From Candidatus Dechloromonas phosphorivorans (GTDB lineage Bacteria > Pseudomonadota > Gammaproteobacteria > Burkholderiales > Rhodocyclaceae): 64,000 nt of DNA. A model generated the notes under the pieces. That model did no database searches. It was not told the DNA's origin and saw only the letters and a list, made by a program, of their open reading frames with translations. The stretch is taken from contig JADJMS010000047.1 of NCBI GenBank assembly GCA_016709495.1, forward strand, positions 124,001 through 188,000, read 5' to 3'. The position numbers were made by a program, and so were the translations under genes. Positions 1 through 10,000 of this stretch are shown here, in pieces (the stretch's first letter is position 1; each line of letters starts with the position of its first letter).

Positions 1-2
1 GC

Positions 3-836
3 GTCTCGACATTACCGGTCAGCCGTGGGGAACGCGCCGTGCTGCGTTTGCTTGACAAAGACCGTGGCCGCATGCAACTCGACACACTGGGCCTGTCGGC
101 GCCTTCGCAAGTCATTTTTGACCAGCTCCTTAACCAGCCGCACGGCATTGTTCTGGTCACCGGCCCGACCGGTTCCGGCAAAACCACCACACTCTACGCC
201 GCCCTCTCGCGCCTGCCACGTGATGAACTTAATATCATGACTGTGGAAGACCCAATTGAATACGAACTGAGCGGTATCAGTCAGACGCAGGCGCACAGCC
301 GCATCGGCATGGATTTCGCCCGCGCCTTGCGCGCCATCCTGCGTCAGGATCCGGATGTTGTCATGATCGGCGAAATCCGCGATCAGGAAACTGCGCAAAT
401 TGCCGTACAAGGCTCGTTGACCGGCCACCTCGTGCTGGCCACGCTGCACACCAACGATGCTCCCTCAGCCGTCACCCGACTCATCGATATGGGTATCGAA
501 CCCTTTCTGCTTGCCAGCAGCCTGTCCGGCGTACTGGCCCAGCGTCTGGTACGCAAACTCTGCCTACACTGCCGGCACCAGGATGAAAATGGTCGCTGGC
601 TGGCAGTAGGTTGCGCTAAATGCAACGGCAGCGGCTATCTCGGCCGCACCGGGGTTTATGAGTTGCTCACCGTGACGCCGCGCCTCGCCACCTGCATTCA
701 TGATGGGGCAGCGGAATCCGAAATACGGCGCATCGCCCACGAGGATGGCATGATTTCGATGAGCAGCGATGCCGCGCGCTGGATTGAAGCCGGCATCACT
801 ACCGCCGAAGAGGTGGCGCGCGCCACGCGCGACTAG
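3..836 (+). CDS. gspE: GspE/PulE-type secretion ATPase, C-terminal part
   Basis: Cytoplasmic ATPase that powers a type II secretion or related type IV pilus-like machine. The frame is open to the left edge, so the N-terminal part is outside the window. Visible are the Walker A motif GPTGSGKTTT, the Asp box (TVEDPIEY), Walker B with GEIRD, the His box (ATLHTNDA), and a zinc-binding cysteine pair set (CLHC and CAKC) typical of GspE/PilB. The gspF gene follows after 7 bases, so both belong to one operon. GspE and PilB/MshE-type ATPases share these motifs. The sequence alone favours GspE because of the short distance to a GspF-type protein and the RVSTLP-like entry, but a pilus role is possible. 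Confidence 0.9.
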   Translation, partial: VSTLPVSRGERAVLRLLDKDRGRMQLDTLGLSAPSQVIFDQLLNQPHGIVLVTGPTGSGKTTTLYAALSRLPRDELNIMTVEDPIEYELSGISQTQAHSRIGMDFARALRAILRQDPDVVMIGEIRDQETAQIAVQGSLTGHLVLATLHTNDAPSAVTRLIDMGIEPFLLASSLSGVLAQRLVRKLCLHCRHQDENGRWLAVGCAKCNGSGYLGRTGVYELLTVTPRLATCIHDGAAESEIRRIAHEDGMISMSSDAARWIEAGITTAEEVARATRD

Positions 837-843
837 TTCAAAC

Positions 844-2052
844 ATGGGCTTTTTCAAATACCAGGCCAGTGACGATGATGGCCAGATCCGCTCCGGCAAG
901 ATCGAGGCTGACAACGCCAGATCAGCCCGCAGCCAGTTACGTGAGCAAGACCTGTGGGTACTTGAAATTGAAGAAATCCGGACCAAATCCGGGCAAACCG
1001 GCTTTTTTTCACGCCGACGCTGGAATGCCGCCCGCCTTTCTTACCTGACACGACAACTGGCCGGCCTGCTCGCTGCCGGCTTGACCCTGTCCCGCGCGCT
1101 CGCCGCCATGATCCAGCAGGAAACCCTGCCGGAAATTCGTGCCGTGCTAACCCGGGTGCGCAACGAAGTTGAATCCGGCAGCAGTCTTTCGGATGCGCTT
1201 TACAGCGAGCCAGAAGCCTTCCCCAGCGTTTATTGCGCAGTGATTGCTGCTGGTGAAAGCGCTGGCGATCTGTCTGGCGTCGCCCTGCGCCTGGCCGATT
1301 TTCTCGAAGCACGCCATGCGCTGCAACTCAAGATAATCACCGCACTGGCCTACCCGGCAATCGTTTGTATTGTTGCATTGCTAGTCGTTGGCGGCCTGCT
1401 GATTTATGTTGTACCGCAGGTCGTTTCTGTTTTTGAGCACACCAAAACCCAGCTGCCCTTACTCACCCGACTGATGATCGGCATTTCCAATCTATTGCGT
1501 GAAAACTGGTGGCTGATCCTGCTCGTTGCGGTAAGTGGCTTCTGGGGCATTAGTCAGCTTTGGTGCCAACCAGCTTTTCGTGTCCGTGCCGACCAGCGAA
1601 TCCTCGGTATGCCCGTCATTGGTTCGACTTGGCTGGCAATTGACACCGCACGTGCCGCCTCAACCCTGGCCATGCTGGTCACGGCCGGCGTACCACTCTT
1701 GCAGGCGCTGGATACCGTCAGAAAAACCCTATCCAACAAAGCCTTGCAAGTCGATATGGCGCAAGTCGGTGATGATGTTCGCGAAGGGGTCAGATTGTCA
1801 CGCGCCCTTGCCCGCAGCGAACGTTTCCCGCCGCTGCTGGTGCAACTGATCGACAACGGTGAAGCCACCGGCAAACTGGCTGAAATGCTCGAACATGCCG
1901 CACGCACCCAGCAATCAGAGGTTGAACGACGCCTGATGTTACTGACCAGCCTGCTTGAGCCAATAATGGTGCTGACCATGGGTCTCTTCGTGTTGCTCAT
2001 CGTGCTCGCGGTGATGATGCCAATTATTGAAATAAACCAGCTGATTCACTAA
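844..2052 (+). CDS. gspF: Type II secretion inner-membrane platform protein GspF
   Basis: Polytopic inner-membrane protein of about 402 residues that forms the platform on which the secretion ATPase acts. It has two T2SF domains, roughly residues 60-185 and 265-390. Hydrophobic segments lie near residues 160-190, 215-240 and at the C-terminus. The start at 844 (MGFFKYQASD) is preferred over an in-frame ATG at 769 that lies inside gspE, because GspF/PilC proteins begin with this F-x-Y-x-A-x-D pattern. It directly follows gspE. No pseudopilin genes follow, so this is the end of the operon or the rest lies upstream. Confidence 0.9.
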   Translation: MGFFKYQASDDDGQIRSGKIEADNARSARSQLREQDLWVLEIEEIRTKSGQTGFFSRRRWNAARLSYLTRQLAGLLAAGLTLSRALAAMIQQETLPEIRAVLTRVRNEVESGSSLSDALYSEPEAFPSVYCAVIAAGESAGDLSGVALRLADFLEARHALQLKIITALAYPAIVCIVALLVVGGLLIYVVPQVVSVFEHTKTQLPLLTRLMIGISNLLRENWWLILLVAVSGFWGISQLWCQPAFRVRADQRILGMPVIGSTWLAIDTARAASTLAMLVTAGVPLLQALDTVRKTLSNKALQVDMAQVGDDVREGVRLSRALARSERFPPLLVQLIDNGEATGKLAEMLEHAARTQQSEVERRLMLLTSLLEPIMVLTMGLFVLLIVLAVMMPIIEINQLIH

Positions 2053-2204
2053 CTTCACCTCGGCATCGGCAATTTTTTTACTCCAGAAGGTAAATTTTGG
2101 CCAACCCAGAAAGCAATTACTTGAATTGTGAGGTAGTCGTCCCATTGCCATAACCAGCTCGCTACAACAGCAGGCAAGACGCAAGACTTATTTTCTGTTT
2201 TGAA

Positions 2205-2575
2205 TCAGGCGATCAGGGCGGCACTTCGACAGCAATTCGCTGTTGACAGTGGTTGGCATTGCGGCGATTAAACATCTGCTGGCACCTGGTTTTCTCGCCG
2301 ACATCAAGGCACGTTGACAATACCAGTCGAAATGCCTGTTTGAACTATCCGCGAAACACTGTTCGCAGGGTGAGCCTAGTTCCGTTCTGTTGCGCGCCTA
2401 GATTGGCTGATAAACGTGGGCCGGTATTGTCTGCCGGGCGCAGGAAAACACACCGCGAAGCCTGTTGCTCAATTCGCCGCATCCCAATCTGCTGGGCTTC
2501 ATGCCAGCCTTGAACGTCAGCGAGGGCAAGATCAATCTGATGATCACCATGCTCAATAGACTACTCCTACGCTAA
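2205..2575 (+). pseudogene. Relic of a class III aminotransferase (ArgD-like) C-terminus
   Basis: No intact reading frame covers the 670 bases between gspF and the toxin-antitoxin pair. Conceptual translation with frame changes gives pieces that read like the end of an acetylornithine aminotransferase. Near 2220-2317 a GT-F-(x)-NSLL stretch is followed by GIAAIKHLLAPGFLADIKAR and a stop. Near 2470-2575 LNSPHPNLLGFMPALNVSEG is followed by a terminal helix and stop. ArgD proteins carry a GTFGGNPL segment and an R-x-x-PALN-like end. The middle is scrambled. The assignment is by eye only. No promoter or other gene is seen in the rest of the gap. Confidence 0.4.
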
Positions 2576-2720
2576 AACAGGCTAACCATAAATAATCATG
2601 CGGTTTCCAAACCCACTAAACATCCCAAACGTACTCTGGTTCGCCGGGTGACAAATTGGTCAACTTGCGCCAAAAGCAACTTTGTATTACCGTTAATACA
2701 ACCTGTTTTGGAGCGATGAC

Positions 2721-2984
2721 ATGACTACCACCGTTCGCATTCCCCAGCGTCTCGAACAGGCGCTGGCGCGCTATTGCGTGGAAACCAAACGCAGCAAATC
2801 GGAAGTGATTATTGAGCTTCTTCAAAACCGATTCACTGCCGAGTCACCACTAAAGACACCTTTCGAACTAGCCTGCGAAACCGGTTTTGTCGGGGCGCTC
2901 TCGCTTGATGAAAATGCGGCCGAAAATAGCCGGAATGCGGTGCGCGCTGCCATCGCCAGTAAACATGGGCGTCAGCACGATTAA
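2721..2984 (+). CDS. Ribbon-helix-helix antitoxin
   Basis: Small protein of 87 residues. The N-terminus (TTTVRIPQRLEQALARYC) reads as a ribbon-helix-helix strand and helix that would bind DNA as a dimer. The acidic, Ala-rich C-terminus would wrap the toxin. A good Shine-Dalgarno (GGAG) lies 7-8 bases before the ATG. The stop TAA shares its last base with the ATG of the PIN toxin, which is the usual tight coupling of VapBC-type modules. Expected to repress its own promoter. The pair sits next to an aminotransferase relic, which fits insertion of a mobile small module. Confidence 0.8.
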   Translation: MTTTVRIPQRLEQALARYCVETKRSKSEVIIELLQNRFTAESPLKTPFELACETGFVGALSLDENAAENSRNAVRAAIASKHGRQHD

Positions 2985-3388
2985 TGGAGACGCTGCTCGT
3001 CGATACCGGTCCGCTCGTTGCACTGGCCAACAAGCGCGACAAGTTTCATCTCAGGTGCACTGAGACACTCGAAAACCATCGTGGGCGTCTGCTAACCACC
3101 TGGGCCGTTCTCTCCGAGTTTGCCCACCTTACGGACTCGATCAACGCCACATTGCCGCTTTATCACTGGATCGAACGTGGCGGGCTGGAACTGCTGCCGC
3201 TCGGTCGCGATGAATTGGTGACGGCGATTGACTGGATCGAGCGTTACGCCGTCCGGCCCATGGATCTGGCGGATGCCTCGCTCGTCGTCGCCGCGCTGAA
3301 AACCGGCTGTACTAAAATCTGGACCCTGGATCGCGCCGATTTCGAAACCTACCGTTTGCCGGGGCGCAAACACTTCACGCTGGTTTGA
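2984..3388 (+). CDS. PIN-domain ribonuclease toxin (VapC-like)
   Basis: PIN-domain protein of 134 residues, predicted metal-dependent RNase of a type II toxin-antitoxin system. The first acidic residue is in LLVDTGPLVAL (D7), a second lies in the WAVLSEF segment, and the conserved C-terminal acidic pair is in MDLADASLV and the TLDRADF stretch. The start codon overlaps the antitoxin stop by one base, so the two are translated together. The bioF start follows 10 bases downstream, so some read-through into the biotin genes is likely unless a promoter lies within the toxin gene. Confidence 0.85.
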   Translation: METLLVDTGPLVALANKRDKFHLRCTETLENHRGRLLTTWAVLSEFAHLTDSINATLPLYHWIERGGLELLPLGRDELVTAIDWIERYAVRPMDLADASLVVAALKTGCTKIWTLDRADFETYRLPGRKHFTLV

Positions 3389-3398
3389 AGCCCACCCA

Positions 3399-4577
3399 AT
3401 GTCGAAAACCACAATGATCGAAAATCGCCTAAGTACCGAACTCGCCGCAATCGAAACCACCGGCCTCACCCGCCGCCGCCACATGCTGGAATCGCCCTGT
3501 GGGCGAACTGTTACGGTCGACGGCAAAAACCTGCTTAATTTTGCCAGCAACGATTACCTCGGTCTGGCCGGCAATGCGGAGATCGCCCAGGCCATGGCCA
3601 ATGGTGCCTTGCAATGGGGTGCCGGCAGTGGTGCCTCGCATCTGGTCAGCGGCCACCTCGCGCCGCATGAAGCGCTGGAAAAGGAAATTACCGCCTTCAC
3701 CGGCTTTCCGCGCGCGCTGACTTTTTCCACCGGTTACATGGCCAACCTTGCCGTAACGCCGACGTTGGCCGGGCGCGGCGATGCCGTTTTTGCCGACAAG
3801 CTCAACCATGCTTCGCTGATCGACGCCATGCTACTGGCCAAGGCCAACGGGGCCGATGTCCAGCGCTATGCCCATAACGACATGGCGGCGCTGGAGAAAA
3901 TGCTGGCCGCCAGCAGCGCGCCGACCAAGATCATCGTCAGCGATGCGGTGTTCAGCATGGATGGCGATCTCGCCCCACTGCCCCCGCTTTTTGCGCTGGC
4001 CGAACAATACGATGCCTGGCTGGTGATTGACGACGCGCATGGTTTTGGCGTCCTCGGGCCGCACGGCAAAGGCAGTCTGGCCCATTTCAACCTGCCGGCC
4101 AGCCCACGCATTCTGCTCATGGGTACGCTGGGCAAGGCGGCAGGCGTTGGCGGGGCCTTCGTCGCCGGTTCTGAAACCGCCATCGAATATCTCTTGCAAA
4201 AAGGCCGCAGCTACATTTTCACCACCGCCCAGCCGCCGGCCATTGCCTGTGCGCTGTCAAAGAGCCTGCAACTGATCCGCGATGGCGATGCCCTGCGCGC
4301 CAACCTGATAGCCCGCATCGGCCAGTTGCGTGACGGGCTGGCAGTCTCCTCACTTAAACTGCTGCCCTCCATAACCGCCATCCAGCCACTGATCGTCGGC
4401 GAAAACGAAGCCACCGTGGCGCTGTCGAAAGCGCTGTGGGAACGCTGTCTGTGGGTGCCGGCCATCCGCCCGCCCACGGTGCCGAAAGACACTGCGCGTC
4501 TGCGTATTTCCGTTTCGGCGGCGCACACGGCCAGCGATATTGACCAACTGATTACCGCTCTCAAGGAATTGGCATGA
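3399..4577 (+). CDS. bioF: 8-amino-7-oxononanoate synthase
   Basis: PLP enzyme of about 392 residues that condenses pimeloyl-ACP (or -CoA) with alanine in biotin synthesis. Seen are the N-terminal substrate entry FASNDYLGL, the SGASHLVSGH segment, NHAS at about residue 137, DDAHGFG (about 211-217), and the PLP lysine in LMGTLGKAAGVGG (K246). The length is usual for BioF. It is the first of four overlapping biotin genes and its last bases overlap bioH. It carries one exact copy of the TGTTACGGTCRAC repeat, encoding VTVD near residue 38. An in-frame ATG at 3414 is an alternative start. Confidence 0.95.
   Translation: MSKTTMIENRLSTELAAIETTGLTRRRHMLESPCGRTVTVDGKNLLNFASNDYLGLAGNAEIAQAMANGALQWGAGSGASHLVSGHLAPHEALEKEITAFTGFPRALTFSTGYMANLAVTPTLAGRGDAVFADKLNHASLIDAMLLAKANGADVQRYAHNDMAALEKMLAASSAPTKIIVSDAVFSMDGDLAPLPPLFALAEQYDAWLVIDDAHGFGVLGPHGKGSLAHFNLPASPRILLMGTLGKAAGVGGAFVAGSETAIEYLLQKGRSYIFTTAQPPAIACALSKSLQLIRDGDALRANLIARIGQLRDGLAVSSLKLLPSITAIQPLIVGENEATVALSKALWERCLWVPAIRPPTVPKDTARLRISVSAAHTASDIDQLITALKELA
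3509..3521 (+). repeat. TGTTACGGTCRAC repeat, copy 1 (in bioF)
   Basis: Exact copy TGTTACGGTCGAC inside bioF, read V-T-V-D. One of eight exact copies in the window. An A-run follows shortly after, as in the intergenic copies. Confidence 0.7.
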
Positions 4578-5284
4578 CCCCTCTCGTTTTTCTCCCCGGC
4601 TGGTGCGTCGGGCGCGGCCCGTTGAATGCTGCGGTCAACGCACAAAACGGCCTGATTTTTGATCTCCCCGGCTACGGCAGTGCACCGCTGATTACTGATT
4701 TTTACGCCGCCGCCGACGATATCGCCGCCCGCCTGCCACCGGGTAGCACGTTGATCGGCTGGTCGCTCGGTGCGCAATTGGCCATCGCCATTGCTGCCCG
4801 TGCCCCGCAAAAAGTTGGCAAGCTGGCGCTGATCGCCGGCACCACTTCCTTTGTCCAGCGCGACGGCTGGCCGCACGCCATGCCCCCGGAAATGCTGGCT
4901 GATTTTGCTGCCGGCGTTGCGGCTGATATTGAAGCCATGCTGCCGCGCTTTGTCGGCGGCTTCAATCGTGGCGACGCGCGTGCCAAAGCAGTAACCAGCG
5001 AACTGCTTGAACTGGCCGATGCGCGCCCATCCGGCGACGTACTGGCCACCGGCCTCAACTGGCTGCGCGATGTTGACCTGCGCCCACTTGCGCCGCAGAT
5101 CAAGGCACCGACCCTGCTCATCCACGGCGCCAATGACCCGCTGATGCCGCTGGCCGCTGCCGAATCCCTCGCCGCGCTGATTCCCGGTGCTGAATTGGCC
5201 GTTTTCGCCGATTGCGCTCACGCCCCTTTCCTTTCCCAGCCAGAGGCCTTCAACGCCCGGCTCAGCACCTTCATTAATGCATAG
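4574..5284 (+). CDS. bioH: Pimeloyl-ACP methyl ester carboxylesterase BioH
   Basis: Alpha/beta hydrolase of 236 residues that removes the methyl group from pimeloyl-ACP methyl ester, ending the disguised fatty-acid route to pimelate. The nucleophile elbow is GWSLGA with Ser64. The catalytic Asp lies in HGANDPLMP and the His in ADCAHAPF near the C-terminus. The start overlaps the bioF stop (ATGA), and the stop lies inside the start of bioC. Placement between bioF and bioC makes BioH much more likely than a general esterase. Confidence 0.92.
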   Translation: MTPLVFLPGWCVGRGPLNAAVNAQNGLIFDLPGYGSAPLITDFYAAADDIAARLPPGSTLIGWSLGAQLAIAIAARAPQKVGKLALIAGTTSFVQRDGWPHAMPPEMLADFAAGVAADIEAMLPRFVGGFNRGDARAKAVTSELLELADARPSGDVLATGLNWLRDVDLRPLAPQIKAPTLLIHGANDPLMPLAAAESLAALIPGAELAVFADCAHAPFLSQPEAFNARLSTFINA

Positions 5285-6041
5285 ACCGCCCAAGGCGCGC
5301 ATCCGTCAGTCTTTCGAACGGGCAGCGTCAACCTACGACAGCGCTGCCGAAATCCAGCGCCACATCTGCACCCAGCTTGCCGCTGCCTTACCCTCCAGCC
5401 AGCCAGTCGGCCGCCTGCTGGACGCCGGCTGCGGCACCGGCTTTGCGCTGGGTTTGTTGCTGGCTCGCTTCCCCAATGCCCAGGCCATCGCTCTCGATCT
5501 GGCACCCGGCATGCTGCAACGCATCGTCACTCCCTGCTGCCAGATTGCCGGCGATCTCGAACATCTGCCGTTGGCCAGCAACAGTCTTGACCTTTACTGG
5601 TCCAGCCTCGCCGTACAGTGGTGCGAATTACCGCAAGCACTGGCCGAAGCACACCGCGCACTCAAGTCACAGGGGCAAATGGCCGTCGCCACGCTCGGGC
5701 CGCAGACTTTCCATGAACTGCGCCAAGCCTTTGCCAGTATCGACGATTATCAACACACGCTGGGCTTCCACAGCGCAGAGGAAATCGGCCATCTGGCAGC
5801 ACAAGCGGGGTTTGTTACGGTCAACGTCCAAAACAGCCCAAAAATTGCGTATTACCCGGATTTCAAAACCCTGCTCAAAGCCGTCAAAGCAATAGGCGCC
5901 AACCAACTCGGCGCTGGCCGTCGTACCAGCCTGATGAGTCGCAGCCGCTTCAAGCAAGCGGAAGCCGCCTTTGAACTGCTGCGCGTTGATGCCGGATTGC
6001 CGCTGACTTACGATGTGATCACCCTCAACGCCATAAAATGA
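5277..6041 (+). CDS. bioC: Malonyl-ACP O-methyltransferase BioC
   Basis: SAM-dependent methyltransferase of 254 residues that methylates malonyl-ACP at the start of pimelate synthesis. The SAM site is LLDAGCGTGFALG, followed by ALDLAPGML and a post-motif LEHLPLASNSLDLYWSSLAVQW, which matches BioC. The ATG at 5277 (MHRPPKARIRQSFERAA) is chosen over a longer in-frame start at 5187, because BioC proteins begin with this R-x-F-x-R-A-A region. The chosen start overlaps bioH by 8 bases. It carries one copy of the TGTTACGGTCRAC repeat. Confidence 0.93.
   Translation: MHRPPKARIRQSFERAASTYDSAAEIQRHICTQLAAALPSSQPVGRLLDAGCGTGFALGLLLARFPNAQAIALDLAPGMLQRIVTPCCQIAGDLEHLPLASNSLDLYWSSLAVQWCELPQALAEAHRALKSQGQMAVATLGPQTFHELRQAFASIDDYQHTLGFHSAEEIGHLAAQAGFVTVNVQNSPKIAYYPDFKTLLKAVKAIGANQLGAGRRTSLMSRSRFKQAEAAFELLRVDAGLPLTYDVITLNAIK
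5813..5825 (+). repeat. TGTTACGGTCRAC repeat, copy 2 (in bioC)
   Basis: Exact copy TGTTACGGTCAAC inside bioC, read V-T-V-N. The following bases, an A-run, a C-rich step and a second A-run, keep the same spacing as the intergenic copies at 36662 and 47055. Confidence 0.7.
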
Positions 6042-6712
6042 ATCCTGCTTATTTCCTGACCGGCACCGATACCGAAATCGGCAAAACCTTCATCACCTGC
6101 GCCCTGCTTCAGCGTGCCCGACAGCTCGGCCTGCGCGCGGTTGGCGTCAAACCGATTGCCGCCGGCACGGATGCATTTGGCAAAAATGAAGATGTCGAAA
6201 ATATCCGGGCAGCCAGCACGCTCAGCCTGCCCGACGAAATCATCAACCCGTATTGTTTCAAGGCGGCTGTTGCACCGCACATTGCCGCAGCGGAAGCAGG
6301 TATCGCGATTGATTTCGCCAGAATTCAGGCCGCTTGCAGCAGCGCAATCCAACAAGCTGATTTGGTCATTATTGAAGGCGTTGGCGGTTTCAGGGTGCCT
6401 TTGGGTGCCGCTGGCGATAGTGCAGATCTTGCCGTCGCACTGGGCCTGCCGATCATTCTCGTCGTCGGCATGCGCCTCGGTTGCATCAACCACGCACTGC
6501 TCAGTGCCGAAGCCATTGCAGCGCGAAACCTGACAATTGCCGGTTGGGTCGCCAACCGCATCGACCCGCATATGGCGCGTTTTGAGGAAAATCTGGCGAC
6601 ACTCAAAACACGATTGAACGCCCCACTGCTGGGCGTTGTGCCGCATGACCCGACAGGCGGCAGTATCGCCGCAGCAAATTACCTAAACCTGCCCGGCCAA
6701 CTCGGCCTTTAA
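6038..6712 (+). CDS. bioD: Dethiobiotin synthetase
   Basis: ATP-dependent carboxylase-ligase of 224 residues that closes the ureido ring of dethiobiotin. The P-loop GTDTEIGKT is at residues 9-17, KPIAAGT follows, and the nucleotide and magnesium segment IIEGVGGFRVPLG is in the middle. The start overlaps the bioC stop (ATGA). bioB and bioA are not in the window. The last 30 bases overlap the end of a convergent Hpt gene on the minus strand. Confidence 0.95.
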   Translation: MNPAYFLTGTDTEIGKTFITCALLQRARQLGLRAVGVKPIAAGTDAFGKNEDVENIRAASTLSLPDEIINPYCFKAAVAPHIAAAEAGIAIDFARIQAACSSAIQQADLVIIEGVGGFRVPLGAAGDSADLAVALGLPIILVVGMRLGCINHALLSAEAIAARNLTIAGWVANRIDPHMARFEENLATLKTRLNAPLLGVVPHDPTGGSIAAANYLNLPGQLGL

Positions 6713-7033
6713 CACCTCAGCGACTTCAATCAGGCGTGCCTGTAGGTCGGCAATCTGCGCATCAACGCCGTTGATACCGTTTAGCTTGATCTGTTGCTCA
6801 AGGGTAAAAGCGAGTTCTGTCCCGGGTTCGTCGGCAAAGGTAGCCAGCAAGCCCTTCACGGTATGCACCTCGCGTTGCAATGTTGGCGCATTTCCCGCCG
6901 CCAGGGCGCTCGCCAGACTGGTGCAATTGTTGTCGACATCCTGCAAATACATGTCGATCATCATCGTGAAGATTTCTTCGTCGCCACCCAGACGATCAAG
7001 TATCAACAATTTATCCAGCGTGTATGCCTTCAT
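6683..7033 (-). CDS. Stand-alone histidine phosphotransfer (Hpt) protein
   Basis: Small helical protein of 116 residues with the Hpt signature REVHTVKGLLATF, His57 being the phospho-accepting residue. It would carry phosphate between receiver domains in the cytoplasm. It lies 36 bases after the hybrid kinase on the same strand. That kinase has two receiver domains but no Hpt of its own, so this protein is its likely relay partner. The 3' end overlaps the end of bioD in antisense over 30 bases. Confidence 0.88.
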   Translation of the reverse strand: MKAYTLDKLLILDRLGGDEEIFTMMIDMYLQDVDNNCTSLASALAAGNAPTLQREVHTVKGLLATFADEPGTELAFTLEQQIKLNGINGVDAQIADLQARLIEVAEVLKAELAGQV

Positions 7034-7069
7034 CTTTTCCCCTCAAGCCACCATTCGCGGCCAAGTCTT

Positions 7070-10000
7070 TTATTTTACGCAATCGGCAATGGCGGCCAGC
7101 AGTTCATTGACCCGAATCGGCTTTGAAACATACCCATCCATCCCTGCCGCCAGGCAACGCTCACGATCACCGGCCAGCGCATTGGCGGTCATCGCCACAA
7201 TCGGCAGATGCCGCTCGGTGTCGTCTTCGCGCTGGCGAATCGCTTCGGTTGCCGCCAAACCATCCATTACCGGCATCTGCAAATCCATCAGGATCAAATC
7301 AAAATCGGTCGCCGCAGACATTTTTACGGCTTCGGCGCCGTTGACCGCAACCGTTACCCGATGCCCCTGTTTGGTCAACAGTGCCATCGCCAGTTTCTGA
7401 TTGATCAAATTATCTTCGGCCAGCAGAATATTCAATTCGCGTCGCGCCTCTTCCAGCGTGTGGCGGGTGATCAATGGCTGCGCCGCGCCACCTTGTTGGC
7501 CAAGCAGCAAAATAATCGCCTCACGCAACTCGTCCTCCAGCAGCGGCTTGATCAGATAGGCCGCAACACCCAGCTCCCGACAACGTTGCGCATCACCGCG
7601 CAAGCCGGCGGCGGAAATCATCATCACCGTACCAATTGGCGGTGTCTCTCCGCGCTGCAAAACGGCGGCAACATCAAAACCACTCAGCCCGGGCATGGCA
7701 GAATCGAGCAGCAGGAGGCGATACGGCTCGCCACGCTGCGCCCCGGCCTGAAGCGCAGCCAGGGCCGCTTCACCACTTTCAACGCTGGTGACCAGCGCCC
7801 CCCAATGGGTCAATGAGGCCGCAAGCGCAGAGCGGGTTGCCGCGACATCATCAACCACCAGAGCACGACACCCCTGCAAGCTGACTGGCTGCGCAAGACC
7901 TGCCTGGGCTTCGGCGACGCCGGCAACCATCGTGAAATTAAAACGACTACCCTGACCTTCTTCGCTCTCGACCCAGAGGTTGCCAGCCATCATCTTGACC
8001 AGATTGACACAGATGGTGAGCCCCAGCCCGGTTCCGCCAAAACGCCGGGAGACCGACGAATCGGCCTGCGAAAATGGCTCGAAAATGGTGTCCTGCTTGT
8101 CTTGGGGAATCCCGATACCCGTATCGCAAACCGCGAAATGCAAGGTGTTGTGCGTCGCATCCAGCACTTCTGATGTCACCTTGAGAATGACACTGCCGCG
8201 CTCGGTAAATTTGATGGCGTTGCCCAGTAAATTGGTCAAAATCTGGCGCAGTCGGCTCGGGTCACCATTGAGCCAGCTCGGCACGTTCGGCGCAACGTCA
8301 AGGATCAGCTCCAGCCCCTTTTCCTCGCAGCGCAGGCCGAGTGGTTTCAGGGTATCGCGCAGCAAGTTGGACAAGCGAAAATCAATGCGCTCCATCGTCA
8401 TCTTGCCGGCTTCAATCTTCGAGAAATCAAGGATGTCGTTAATCAGCACCAGCAACGCATCGGCGGATGAACGCACCATTTCAAGATATTGCCGCTGATT
8501 GGCATCCAGGTCGGTATCCAGCGCCAGCGATGTCATGCCGATGATGCCATTCATCGGTGTGCGGATCTCGTGGCTCATATTGGCCAAAAACTCACTCTTT
8601 GCCCGACTTGCCTGCTCGGCGGTTTCCTTGGCCAGCCCCAACTCGACCGCCACCCGCTTGCGCTCGGTAATTTCATGGAAAAGCCAGAGATGACCACGGC
8701 ATTCATCAGGATGCGGATTGAACGGCGAAACGTAAATCGGCACATAGTCGAATTCGAGAACACGTCCATCCAGCAAATTCAACTCGTGGCGTGATGAGGC
8801 CTCGCCAAGCGCCAGAATATCGCGCACCTGCTGCAGGAAACCGTCAGCATCCTGCATGTTGGCGCGGCATTCATCAAGGATCTGCAGGGCCGGCTGGCCG
8901 ATGGCATCCATCGACATATCCTCAACCCCGAACAGGTTGAACAAGGCCTGATTGGCCATTACCATCATGTGGTTTTCGTCCTCGACCACCACTCCGGACT
9001 GCATGCTCTCGATCAGAGCCGAAAGCCGCGAACTCGTCGACAGTAAAAACTCTTCATCACTCTTGCGCGCGCTGATGTCCTGAAAGGCAGCAACGGTCCC
9101 GACAAATTTATCGCCCTCAAAAAGCGGCACCGAGACAACGGAAATCGGGAAAATCCGGCCATCCTTGCGCGTAAAGCCATCCACCTCGGAACGGAAAACA
9201 TGGCAAGCCGCCACCGGTGCATGCATCGGGCACTCTTCTCGCGAGACACGCAAGCCGGATGCGGTCTGAAAGTGCAACGTGTCATGCACTTCACGTCCCA
9301 GCAGTTCGCCACGTGACCAGCCAAGCAGACGCTCCGCCTCGGCATTGACGAAGTTGCATATCCCGTTGGCGTCCGCCGCTACCACGCCTTCGCCCAATGC
9401 ATCAGTCAGGCTTTTGAGAAAACGGTTTTGCTCACCGATTCGCTCTTCCTGCAATTTGAGCCGCGCCGAGGCCCGATTGAGGGCCGTGACCAGGCTGCTG
9501 ATCTCCTGATTACCGCGATAATCCGGCAAAATCTCGCCACGCCTGACATCCAGGCCCGCCGCAAATTCAGCCGCCCGTGCCAAAACACGCATGGGACGCG
9601 CCAGCAGGAAAAGCAGCAGAACTACGGCCAGCACAATGACCATCAACGCAGCAATCAGGCTGTCTTTCCACATATGGCGGTGCGCTTCAGCCAGCCCGCC
9701 CAAGCCGATTTCGAGGCGAACCCAGCCGGACTGTTCGGCAAGTGGTTGCCACAGGACAAGCGCCTCGGCGCTGGACTCCCTCAGTTTGCCATTGACTGGC
9801 AGCGCAAACTTTGGGGCATCACTTTTTTCGAAAAATATCTGGCTATCCGCAGCCTTGCGCAAACCGGCGCGCAGTGTGCCGTCAATATTCAATACGTGCA
9901 CCGAACGAATTTCAGGATGGCTGGCCGCCAGCGCCAGAACATTTTCAAGCGTTACGCCGCCTTCCTGTCCACTACTTGCCGTGATCTTGACCAGCCCGCT

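Noticed and set aside
2253..2513. 86-codon plus-strand frame between gspF and the toxin-antitoxin pair
   Set aside because: Arg- and Cys-rich translation with no ribosome site; the conserved-looking pieces lie in the other frames as an aminotransferase relic.
4211..5302. 363-codon minus-strand frame opposite bioF/bioH
   Set aside because: Antisense shadow of genes with clear function; low-complexity translation.
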